5,428 bases of DNA. Origin: Pseudomonadota bacterium. GTDB taxonomy: Bacteria > Pseudomonadota > Alphaproteobacteria > Caulobacterales > Aquidulcibacteraceae. How positions within the stretch are numbered: position 1 is the first letter of the stretch; each line of letters starts with the position of its first letter. Shown here in pieces: positions 1 to 5,370 of this stretch. Made by a program: the position numbers and the translations under genes. The notes below the pieces were generated by a model, which was not told the origin of the DNA, did not search any database, and saw only the letters and a program-made list of their open reading frames with translations. The stretch spans positions 1 to 5,428 of the forward strand of contig JAEWNX010000158.1 in assembly GCA_023461135.1 (NCBI GenBank), given 5' to 3'.

Positions 1-20
1 AGCGCGCGGGCCAGTTTCAT
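1..20 (-). CDS. Start of a gene cut by the window edge (N-terminus MKLARA)
   Basis: On the minus strand an ATG at 20-18 opens a frame reading MKLARA to the window edge. GGCGGA lies just upstream as a plausible ribosome binding site. It follows the rlpA stop by 74 nt on the same strand, so it is probably the next gene of the same transcription unit. In many alphaproteobacteria rlpA is followed by a D-alanyl-D-alanine carboxypeptidase gene, and a basic residue near the N-terminus would suit a signal peptide. Six codons cannot show this, so the product is left unnamed. Confidence 0.4.
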
Positions 21-94
21 GGATCCGCCGAATCGTCAGCGCCAAACGCGCCGAATGGTGAGAGCAAACCGAGGCGGCGCTTTTGCGTCAACGC

Positions 95-1279
95 TCAGCG
101 TGCAGCGAGGATCGTCTCGCCATAACCGAGGGCGGCAAGTTGACGCCGCGCAGCGTCCGCTTCCTCGACGCTGTTCCACGGGCCAACACGAACACGGAAC
201 AGTTCCGCACCCGATGCGCCACGGCGGACATCGACCACCACAGGTCCCGCCGCCCCTACCGCATCGCGGACCCGATGTGCGTTCGAAAGGTCGGAAAAGG
301 CTCCAACTTGCACGTAGTAGGCGCCCGACGCCGCTGGCGGCCCATACGAGGGAGCCGGTGCGCGATAGTCTTCCACAGGCGCGCCCGCGAGTTCGGTTTG
401 GGGAGCGACGGAAGATGGCGGGAGTAGGGACCGCGGCCCCTGCTCTTCCACCGTCGCCGGTGCGGCGGGCGGAGGCGAGGGCGGCGAGGCGGGGCCAGGC
501 GTGCCGTCCGCGTTAACGCGGCGCGGAGCAGGGCCCAAATAACGAACATGAACGCGCGCGTGACCGGCCGCTTCGAATCCCAGCACCTGGGCCGCGCTCC
601 GCGAAAGATCGATGACACGCTCCCGCACAAACGGCCCGCGGTCGTTCACGCGCACGATGACCTCACGGCCGTTGTCCAGATTGGTGACCTGTACGAGGCT
701 GGGGATGGGCAACGTGGGGTGCGCGGCCGTGAGCGCCTCCTGATCGAACACTTCCCCGCTGGCTGTGCGTTGGCCGTGAAACTGCGATCCGTACCAGGAG
801 GCCGTTCCGGTCTGTGCATAACCCGGTTCCGGCGTCGGCACGTACCACTGGCCGTTCGCCTGGTAGGGCGGGCCCACGCGCTCGCGCTCAAGCCAAGGCT
901 GAGCCCCCTCCTCGCGATCCTGTTCGTCGTCCGCTTGGGGCTCACCGATCGGGAGCGGGGTTTCCTGCTGGTCAGCCACCGGCGTCACGCGCGGCGCGCC
1001 ACTGGACGGCCGGCGCAGATCGATCACTGCGCCTTCGCGGCGGCGGTGAGCTGAGCCGTAGCCGTAAGAATTCTCGCTGCCGCCTTCGAGGCGAGCGCTG
1101 GCGTCTGCAGTTTGCGTCTGCGCCCCGCCCTGCCCGGCGTAGACGATCGGCGCCCGCTGCGCCGAAGCCGATCCGGCGAACGCCAGCAGACCGAGGCAGG
1201 AAAGCGCGAATGCGCGCGGCGCAGTGCGAAGCAGCAAGAGACGACCCCACGAAACTTGAGCCGCCAGTGATACAGACAC
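95..1279 (-). CDS. rlpA: Septal ring lytic transglycosylase RlpA family protein with SPOR domain
   Basis: RlpA proteins cleave glycan strands lacking stem peptides at the division septum, in the periplasm. The 394-residue product has a signal peptide ending near residue 40 (hydrophobic stretch, then SASA|Q), a low-complexity region to about 150, and a double-psi beta-barrel RlpA domain at about 155-250 with TASWYG, HGQRTASGE and VNDRGPF. Glu176, Asp179, His187 and Asp213 have the spacing of the conserved active-site set of the family. A Pro/Ala-rich linker (about 250-318) leads to a SPOR domain (about 319-394: YYVQVGAF, FRVRVGPW), which in this family binds denuded septal glycan. No convincing lipobox is visible (the only nearby Cys is in ALSC), so a soluble periplasmic form is more likely than a lipoprotein as in E. 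coli. The start is GTG. An in-frame TTG at codon 15, preceded by GTGGGG, is an alternative that still leaves a complete signal peptide. The family call is firm; the start is uncertain. Confidence 0.93.
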   Translation of the reverse strand: MSVSLAAQVSWGRLLLLRTAPRAFALSCLGLLAFAGSASAQRAPIVYAGQGGAQTQTADASARLEGGSENSYGYGSAHRRREGAVIDLRRPSSGAPRVTPVADQQETPLPIGEPQADDEQDREEGAQPWLERERVGPPYQANGQWYVPTPEPGYAQTGTASWYGSQFHGQRTASGEVFDQEALTAAHPTLPIPSLVQVTNLDNGREVIVRVNDRGPFVRERVIDLSRSAAQVLGFEAAGHARVHVRYLGPAPRRVNADGTPGPASPPSPPPAAPATVEEQGPRSLLPPSSVAPQTELAGAPVEDYRAPAPSYGPPAASGAYYVQVGAFSDLSNAHRVRDAVGAAGPVVVDVRRGASGAELFRVRVGPWNSVEEADAARRQLAALGYGETILAAR

Positions 1280-1519
1280 CGGATTGATGCTGAGTAAGCT
1301 TTTATCCTTTTTTCAGCTTCATCAATAACGCGGGTAAACCATGCGCCGGCCTCAATCGGTGTTGGCGTCAGGATCCTAGTCGGAGCCGCCGGCGCGATAG
1401 CGTTCGTATTGTTCGGGCCAGTCATGGAAGGTTCGTTGCCGAAGCCTGTTCGGAGTATCGCGGCATCCATAGAAGCGCGCTAACCATGCCCCGTCCTTCG
1501 TGCAGCGGTTGGGATTTCG
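1280..1519. promoter_or_regulatory. Divergent spacer between rlpA and the DUF2938 gene
   Basis: This 240-nt spacer must hold the promoters of rlpA (minus) and the DUF2938 gene (plus). No clean -35/-10 pair stands out in either direction. It contains an inverted repeat next to the rlpA start (1284-1325, listed separately) and a short 5-bp hairpin at 1439-1453. On the plus strand a 62-codon stop-free stretch ends at 1483 but has no start codon ahead of its hydrophobic part. A 13-codon ATG frame (1486-1527) overlaps the DUF2938 start but has no ribosome binding site. Neither is called as a gene. Confidence 0.45.
1284..1325 (-). promoter_or_regulatory. Hairpin over the rlpA ribosome-binding region
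   Basis: Read on the minus strand, TTGATG-aag-CTGA (1325-1313) can pair with TCAGCATCAA (1293-1284), giving ten base pairs with a 3-nt bulge. The 19-nt A-rich loop contains AAGGA (1309-1305), the only good Shine-Dalgarno-like sequence upstream of rlpA. The linear distance from AAGGA to the GTG (25 nt) is too long, but folding the stem brings the two closer. The pairing is read directly from the sequence; a role in translation is inferred. Confidence 0.35.
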
Positions 1520-2014
1520 ATGAATGAAGCGCTTGAATACATTATGTCGGCGCTGCTGATCGGCATCGGCGCCACCATCATCTTGGATCTGTGGTCGCTG
1601 TTGCTTCGGCAATTCGGCGTCGCGACGACGAACTGGGGCATGGTTGGTCGATGGATCGGTCACATGCCGCGCGGAACGTTCGCGCACGCCAATGTCGCCG
1701 ATGCCGCCCCGATCCCCGGCGAACGGGCGATCGGATGGATCGCGCACTACGCTATTGGCGTCTTCTATGCCGCCGTCCTGCTCGCAATCACGGGCTTGGC
1801 CTGGGCGCACGCCCCGACGCTGGCGCCACCGCTCATCTTAGGCTGGGCGACCCTAGTCGCCCCCTTTTTCGTCATGCAGCCGGGCATGGGCGCCGGCATC
1901 GCCGCATCGAAGACGCCAAAGCCCAACGTGACGCGCCTGAAGGCCGTGCTATCGCACACGGTGTTCGGGCTCGGCATGTACCTGACGGCCGCGCTCTTGG
2001 CGCAAGCCCATTAG
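1520..2014 (+). CDS. DUF2938-family integral membrane protein
   Basis: The 164-residue product looks like a full-length member of the DUF2938 family, small inner-membrane proteins of unknown function. Four hydrophobic segments are visible at about 6-28, 70-94, 101-121 and 142-162. Family-type motifs are GRWIGHMPRG (43-52), GERAIGWIAHY (67-77) and the block at 115-133 containing MQPGMGAGIAAS. The start is ATG with a weak GGGA 5-6 nt upstream; Met9 is an in-frame alternative that would trim TM1 little. It is the only plus-strand gene in the window, diverging from rlpA and converging on tRNA-Ser with a 5-nt gap. No terminator fits in that gap, so its transcripts may run antisense through the tRNA gene. 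Family membership is recalled from motifs; no function is assigned. Confidence 0.88.
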   Translation: MNEALEYIMSALLIGIGATIILDLWSLLLRQFGVATTNWGMVGRWIGHMPRGTFAHANVADAAPIPGERAIGWIAHYAIGVFYAAVLLAITGLAWAHAPTLAPPLILGWATLVAPFFVMQPGMGAGIAASKTPKPNVTRLKAVLSHTVFGLGMYLTAALLAQAH

Positions 2015-2019
2015 CCGAG

Positions 2020-2109
2020 TGGCGGAGAGAGTGGGATTCGAACCCACGGTGGGCTTACACCCACGGCGGTTTTCAAGACCGCTGCCTTAAACCACTCGGC
2101 CATCTCTCC
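2020..2109 (-). tRNA. tRNA-Ser(UGA), CCA encoded
   Basis: The minus strand folds as a complete class II tRNA. The acceptor stem is GGAGAGA with TCTCTCC, discriminator G and encoded CCA. The D arm lies in GCCGAGTGGTTTAAGGC. The anticodon stem is GCGGT/ACCGC with loop CTTGAAA, so the anticodon is UGA (2075-2073), reading UCA and related serine codons. A long variable arm (GTGGGTGTAAGCCCAC) is the hallmark of tRNA-Ser, and the T arm is GTGGG-TTCGAAT-CCCAC. The length is 90 nt. It lies downstream of the outer-membrane protein gene and its terminator, and its 3' end faces the convergent DUF2938 gene. Confidence 0.98.
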
Positions 2110-2140
2110 GGGAGGGCGAGCGCCTACCAGCAATGGGGCC

Positions 2141-2169
2141 AAAGAAAAAGCCCGGCGGCGCGCCGGGCT
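2141..2169 (-). terminator. Intrinsic terminator of the outer-membrane protein gene
   Basis: On the minus strand AGCCCGGCG (2169-2161), a CGC loop and CGCCGGGCT (2157-2149) form a perfect 9-bp GC-rich hairpin. It is followed by a T-rich tract (TTTTCTTT, 2148-2141) and starts 5 nt after the stop codon of the gene at 2175-3575. On the plus strand the downstream sequence is not T-rich, so it works in the minus direction only. It lies just 31 nt before the mature 5' end of tRNA-Ser. Confidence 0.93.
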
Positions 2170-2174
2170 CTCCG

Positions 2175-3575
2175 CTACCAGCGGAACGGGCTCCTGAAGG
2201 ACACCCTGACATCCGGCGCATCCCGCGTAACCCCGACATCGACGCTGGTGGAGAGCGTCGTGCGCTCGGTGGCGCGGAAGCTCATGCCGAACTGCAGCGT
2301 GCCCACTTGCAGGGCGTTCGAGGTCTGCACGGTGTTGTTTAGTTCGGTCTCGGTCTCCATCACGTAAGCGTGCGAGTAACCAAGCGAGTAGGAGAAGCGC
2401 GGGTTGAGCGCGAAGCCCATGCCGAAGCCGCCGCTGATCGAGTCGCCCGGATCGACATTGCCCACCGTGACCGAGCCGAACGTGCGATTCACGTCCCGCT
2501 CGATATTGTAGAGGTAGCTCGCATTGGCGAACAGCACCACCGGGTCGGTCGGGTAGAGCATCGAGATGCCGCCTTGCACGCCCCAGAAGCCCGAGCCTGT
2601 CGCCAGTTCGGTCGCAACGCCCTGCGCGTCGCGCGCCAGATCGAACGGGCCGCGGCCGGTGTCCGACTTCACCCGCGCGCTCGCCACGAAGAGGGGCGCG
2701 CCATTGCGCCCTTCGTTAAGCTGGTAGCGGGCTGAGATCTCGACATCGCCGATATCGCCGCCGTTCAGTTCGAACGTGCGGGTCGTCTGCGTCGAGTTCT
2801 GCGACAGCGTCGTGACGCGGTCGTTGCGGTGGATGTACGGAACGCGCGCCTCGATTTCGAGCCGGTCAGTGAGCGCGTAACGCACCGCCATCGACGCCAC
2901 GAGCGTATCGCGCGCTGTCTCGTTAGCTTCCAGCAAACCGATTTGGATGCCTTCGGCGATCACCGCGCCGCGGAAAACGAGGCGGTTGTTGGAGCTGCGC
3001 GAGTACTCGATCGACGGTTCGATGACGAGGCGGCCGCGGCCAAGCAGGGCGTTCTGCCCCTCCGGCAGCGCTTCTACTGCCGATGTCGCTGGCGGCTGTT
3101 CCGGCGGCGCTTCACCCACCGGCCCGTTCGGCGCAACAGCCGAAGTCGGCGGCGCCGATCCGCCGCCCGCATCGGCTTGCAGCAATGCCCGCACCGGCGT
3201 TCCGCGGTTTAGCGAAATCGGTTCATCATCCGCCAATCCGTTGAAATTCAGAGCGCTCGACGCCATTCCCGCGCCGCGAAACTCGCCCAATTCCGCGTCG
3301 GACACGCCGGCCATCGCTTCGATTTCACGGCGTTGACGCTCAATTAACGAGCGCTGCTCCGTGATTTGTTGTTGCTGCTCGCGCAGCAAACGTTCCTGCG
3401 CGTTAAGACGGTTCTCCTGCTCTGCGATGCGCGCCAGCACGCTTGTCAGTTCATGCGACGACACCGTTTGTGCAGAAGCTTCTTCGTGCCAGAAAATAGC
3501 GCACGCCGCGAGCGCGCACGCTGCCAAAGCAGACGCACGACGCCTCACCGTCCGCTTCATATCGGCACGAAGCAT
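2175..3575 (-). CDS. Outer-membrane beta-barrel protein with N-terminal coiled coil
   Basis: Residue numbers count from the GTG at 3578; the ATG one codon later (3575) is chosen here. A third start at Met7 (3560) would give a tidy MKRTVRRR signal peptide. None has a strong ribosome binding site. The signal peptide ends near residue 36 (EASA|Q). Residues about 42-91 form a charged Gln/Glu/Arg-rich coiled coil (RIAEQENRL, REQQQQITEQRSLIERQ). A Gly/Ala/Pro-rich linker spans about 92-178. Residues about 180-467 alternate polar and hydrophobic residues in strands such as RLVIEPSIEYS, DVEISARYQL and SYSLGYSHAYV. The chain ends in SPFRW, a terminal aromatic residue as expected for a BAM-dependent barrel signal. 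This resembles the transporter-like outer-membrane proteins related to the MetA phenol-degradation family. Substrate and function are unknown. It appears monocistronic, with its own terminator. Confidence 0.85.
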   Translation of the reverse strand: MLRADMKRTVRRRASALAACALAACAIFWHEEASAQTVSSHELTSVLARIAEQENRLNAQERLLREQQQQITEQRSLIERQRREIEAMAGVSDAELGEFRGAGMASSALNFNGLADDEPISLNRGTPVRALLQADAGGGSAPPTSAVAPNGPVGEAPPEQPPATSAVEALPEGQNALLGRGRLVIEPSIEYSRSSNNRLVFRGAVIAEGIQIGLLEANETARDTLVASMAVRYALTDRLEIEARVPYIHRNDRVTTLSQNSTQTTRTFELNGGDIGDVEISARYQLNEGRNGAPLFVASARVKSDTGRGPFDLARDAQGVATELATGSGFWGVQGGISMLYPTDPVVLFANASYLYNIERDVNRTFGSVTVGNVDPGDSISGGFGMGFALNPRFSYSLGYSHAYVMETETELNNTVQTSNALQVGTLQFGMSFRATERTTLSTSVDVGVTRDAPDVRVSFRSPFRW

Positions 3576-3652
3576 CACCAGACCCAGGTCGGAGGGCTGC
3601 CCATCGGCACCCTCTCTGCACGAAGTGTTCCGGTGAACTTACCTGAGAGGTG
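3576..3652 (-). promoter_or_regulatory. Structured leader of the outer-membrane protein gene
   Basis: Two hairpins can form on the minus strand just before the start codon. In the first, CACCTCTC (3652-3645) pairs with GAGAGGGTG (3616-3608, one bulged G), enclosing a smaller imperfect hairpin at 3640-3623. In the second, GGGTGCC (3612-3606) pairs with GGCAGCCC (within 3602-3594, one bulge). Both use the bases at 3612-3608, so they exclude each other. Such switching is typical of leader regulation, but no known riboswitch core is complete here and the function is inferred. The rest of the gap, 3653-3801, shows no clear promoter, gene or terminator. Confidence 0.35.
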
Positions 3653-3801
3653 ATTAGGAAACGTGAATAGGTGCGTTACTCTGATAAGACAAAGCAACGC
3701 CCGCGAATTTTAAGCGTGTTCATTTGTGTGAAGACTTCGCGCGCAGGCGCCTCTCCCCTGCCGTTCATGATGTTTCGCCACAGCGCCGGGGGAGTGGTCG
3801 C

Positions 3802-4449
3802 CTAACGCAAAGCGTTTACGAAGCTTGCTTCGGTCTTAGCCGTGATCTCATCGAGGCTCACACCGCCTGCGAGTTCAATCAGCTTCATCGGTTGTGAACC
3901 ATGCTTGTCGATCTCGAACACCCCGAGATCGGTTATCACCAAATCAACCACGTTCACGCCCGTCAGCGGCAGCGTGCATTTCTTCAGGAGCTTCGAGGCG
4001 CCGTCCTTGGACGTGTGCTCCATCACCACGACCACTTTTTTGACGCCGGCGACCAGATCCATGGCCCCGCCCATGCCCTTCACCATCTTGCCGGGCACCA
4101 TCCAGTTGGCGAGATCGCCGCGGTCGGTGACTTCCATGGCGCCGAGGATGGAAAGGTCGATATGGCCGCCCCGGATCATGGCGAATGAATCGGAAGAGGA
4201 GAAATAGGACGTCTTTTTCAGCTCGGTGATGGTTTGCTTGCCGGCGTTAATCAGATCGGGGTCTTCTTCGCCTTCGAACGGGAAGGGTCCCATGCCCAGC
4301 ATCCCGTTCTCCGACTGGAGCGTGACCTCCATCCCCTGCGGGATGTAGTTCGCCACCAGCGTCGGAATGCCGATGCCGAGATTAACGTAGAAGCCGTCGC
4401 GCAATTCCTTGGCGGCGCGTTGGGCGAGCTGATCACGAGACCACGGCAT
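3802..4449 (-). CDS. scoB: Succinyl-CoA:3-ketoacid CoA-transferase subunit B
   Basis: This is the beta subunit of a class I CoA-transferase, which moves CoA between succinyl-CoA and acetoacetate (ketone body and PHB-derived acetoacetate use) in the cytoplasm. The 215-residue product carries the SENG motif at 46-49, whose Glu47 is the catalytic residue that forms the glutamyl-CoA thioester. Other conserved blocks are GIGIPTLVANYIP (25-37), GMGPFPFEGEEDPDLINAGK (52-71), DSFAMIRGGHIDLSILGAM (87-105) and GDLANWMVPGKMVKGMGGAM (111-130). The FPFEGEEDPD and LGVFE text fits acetoacetate-type ScoB better than PcaJ. The ATG at 4449 is chosen because GGGAGA lies 5 nt upstream; an in-frame GTG at 4470 would add seven residues inside the preceding small gene. 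It is the last gene of the operon, and no clear intrinsic terminator follows. Confidence 0.95.
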   Translation of the reverse strand: MPWSRDQLAQRAAKELRDGFYVNLGIGIPTLVANYIPQGMEVTLQSENGMLGMGPFPFEGEEDPDLINAGKQTITELKKTSYFSSSDSFAMIRGGHIDLSILGAMEVTDRGDLANWMVPGKMVKGMGGAMDLVAGVKKVVVVMEHTSKDGASKLLKKCTLPLTGVNVVDLVITDLGVFEIDKHGSQPMKLIELAGGVSLDEITAKTEASFVNALR

Positions 4450-4451
4450 AC

Positions 4452-4601
4452 TTATCTCCCATCGGCCCACTGGATGAACTGCTCCACATGGGGAGCTGCA
4501 AAAACTGCAACTACGATGAAGACGCCGAACACGACAATGATCAGGAGGCCGTAAAACTGACCTTCGGCCTTTTCATAGATGTCGTCCGGTAGGCGTTTCA
4601 T
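4452..4601 (-). CDS. 49-residue single-pass membrane protein between scoA and scoB
   Basis: The ATG at 4601-4599 overlaps the scoA TGA (4600-4598) as ATGA, and the frame runs to a TAA at 4454-4452, two nt before the scoB ATG. The product begins with a charged segment ([15 protein letters not shown], 1-15). A strongly hydrophobic stretch follows at about 16-36 ([20 protein letters not shown]), long enough to cross a membrane once, then a short amphipathic tail ([14 protein letters not shown], 36-49). The basic residues in the N-terminal segment favour N-in topology. There is no strong Shine-Dalgarno sequence before the ATG, so translation is probably by termination-reinitiation from scoA. Codons 48-49 (GGG AGA) are the scoB ribosome binding site. 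I do not recognise the family. Overlapping stop and start, an uninterrupted frame and coherent membrane-protein composition argue for a real gene. It could anchor the transferase at the membrane, act with a transporter, or mainly couple translation. Confidence 0.8.
   Translation of the reverse strand: MKRLPDDIYEKAEGQFYGLLIIVVFGVFIVVAVFAAPHVEQFIQWADGR
4455..4460 (-). promoter_or_regulatory. Ribosome binding site of scoB inside the small gene
   Basis: GGGAGA on the minus strand lies 5 nt before the scoB ATG at 4449 and decides that start over the upstream GTG. The same six bases are the last two sense codons (Gly48, Arg49) of the small membrane protein gene. A ribosome finishing that gene therefore covers the scoB initiation site, which suggests coupled translation. 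Confidence 0.75.
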
Positions 4602-5299
4602 GATCGCTGACGAACTGTCCGCTGCTCGATGCGCTTCTCGAACACGCCCTTTACGATGCGATCGACGTAAATGCCCGGCGTATGGATGGCGTCGGGATCC
4701 AATTCGCCGGTCTCAACGAGGATCTCGACCTCGGCGACGCACTTCTTACCCGCCGTCGCCATCATCGGATTAAAGTTACGCGCGGTTTTGCGGAAGATGA
4801 GGTTACCTTCCTTATCGCCCTTCCACGCCTTTACGATGGAAAGGTCCGCGACCAGCCCGGTTTCGAGCACATATGTCTCGCCGTTAAACTCTTTCGTCTC
4901 TTTGCCCTCAGCCACCAGCGTGCCGACACCCGTCTTCGTATAGAAGCCGGCGATCCCCGCGCCCCCTGCCCGGCAGCGCTCGGCAAGCGTGCCCTGCGGG
5001 TTGAACTCGAGCTCCAGCTCGCCCGCCAAGAACTGGCGCGCGAACTCTTTGTTCTCGCCAACGTACGAGGAAACCATCTTCTTGATCTGCCTGGTCTCCA
5101 GCAGCAGCCCGAGGCCCCAGCCGTCGACGCCGGCATTGTTGGAAATGACCGTGATGTCCTTCACGCCGCTGTCGCGCAGCGCGAAAATGAGGTTCTCGGG
5201 AATGCCGCAGAGGCCGAAACCGCCGCTCATCACCGTCATGCCGTCGAAGGTCATGCCTTCGAGCGCGGACCTCGCGTCTCGATAAACTTTGTTGGCCAT
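4598..5299 (-). CDS. scoA: Succinyl-CoA:3-ketoacid CoA-transferase subunit A
   Basis: This is the alpha subunit of the class I CoA-transferase whose beta subunit is the scoB product; the two together form the active enzyme for acetoacetate/succinyl-CoA exchange. From the chosen ATG the product is 233 residues, normal for the family. Conserved blocks are the CoA-binding [13 protein letters not shown] (26-38), [20 protein letters not shown] (51-70), [10 protein letters not shown] (77-86), [14 protein letters not shown] (95-108), YTKTGVGT (120-127), RKTARNFNP (170-178) and [16 protein letters not shown] (201-216). The frame stays open upstream to a GTG at 5371, but those 24 codons lack family similarity, so the ATG at 5299 is preferred despite only a weak GGG before it. 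The stop codon overlaps the start of the small membrane gene by four bases. The C-terminal tail beyond about residue 217 is basic ([11 protein letters not shown]). Confidence 0.95.
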   Translation of the reverse strand: MANKVYRDARSALEGMTFDGMTVMSGGFGLCGIPENLIFALRDSGVKDITVISNNAGVDGWGLGLLLETRQIKKMVSSYVGENKEFARQFLAGELELEFNPQGTLAERCRAGGAGIAGFYTKTGVGTLVAEGKETKEFNGETYVLETGLVADLSIVKAWKGDKEGNLIFRKTARNFNPMMATAGKKCVAEVEILVETGELDPDAIHTPGIYVDRIVKGVFEKRIEQRTVRQRS

Positions 5300-5319
5300 G
5301 AGCCCGTTTACGTAGCGGC

Positions 5320-5331
5320 GCGCTGCAGCGC
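5320..5331. promoter_or_regulatory. 12-bp perfect palindrome upstream of scoA
   Basis: GCGCTGCAGCGC is a perfect palindrome 20 nt upstream of the scoA ATG. It lies in the only stretch where the operon promoter can be (5300-5371), unless transcription comes from upstream. On the minus strand it is preceded by TT, giving TTGCGC with a TACGTA 17 nt downstream (TTGCGC at 5333-5328), a weak promoter-like pair overlapping the palindrome. A dimeric repressor or activator site is a reasonable inference; GC-rich palindromes also arise by chance. Confidence 0.3.
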
Positions 5332-5370
5332 AACATGCCGGCGCGGCAGGACGGGATTCAGGTTGTCGCA

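Noticed and set aside
1024..1470. 148-codon minus-strand ORF overlapping the first third of rlpA in another frame
   Set aside because: rlpA has a clear signal peptide there; the alternative frame becomes Arg-rich low-complexity sequence typical of a shadow frame.
1298..1483. Plus-strand stop-free stretch with a hydrophobic segment, in the same frame as the DUF2938 gene
   Set aside because: No ATG, GTG or TTG precedes the hydrophobic part, and a stop plus 12 codons separate it from the DUF2938 start.
1486..1527. 13-codon upstream ORF overlapping the DUF2938 start codon
   Set aside because: It lacks a ribosome binding site and has no regulatory codon run; chance is the simplest explanation.
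2829..3336. Plus-strand ORFs opposite the outer-membrane gene
   Set aside because: They are antisense shadows in GC-rich sequence, with Arg/Ala-rich text and no family motifs.
3579..3640. TPP riboswitch resemblance: GGGTGCC and later GACCTGGGTCTGGTGATG on the minus strand
   Set aside because: The required GCTGAGA core is missing, spacing does not fit, and the downstream gene is not a thiamine gene.
3640..3757. Glycine riboswitch resemblance: GGGGAGAGG and CTCTCAGGTAA on the minus strand
   Set aside because: The GCCGAAGG core and the conserved AAAAGGAC after CTCTCAGG are absent, and the gene is unrelated to glycine metabolism.
3676..3768. 30-codon minus-strand ORF (MNGRGEAPAREVF...) between scoB and the outer-membrane gene
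   Set aside because: No ribosome binding site, no recognisable features, and a length expected by chance.
3753..3794. CTCCCC/GGGGAG inverted repeat downstream of scoB as a terminator
   Set aside because: The loop is about 30 nt and no T-tract follows on the minus strand.
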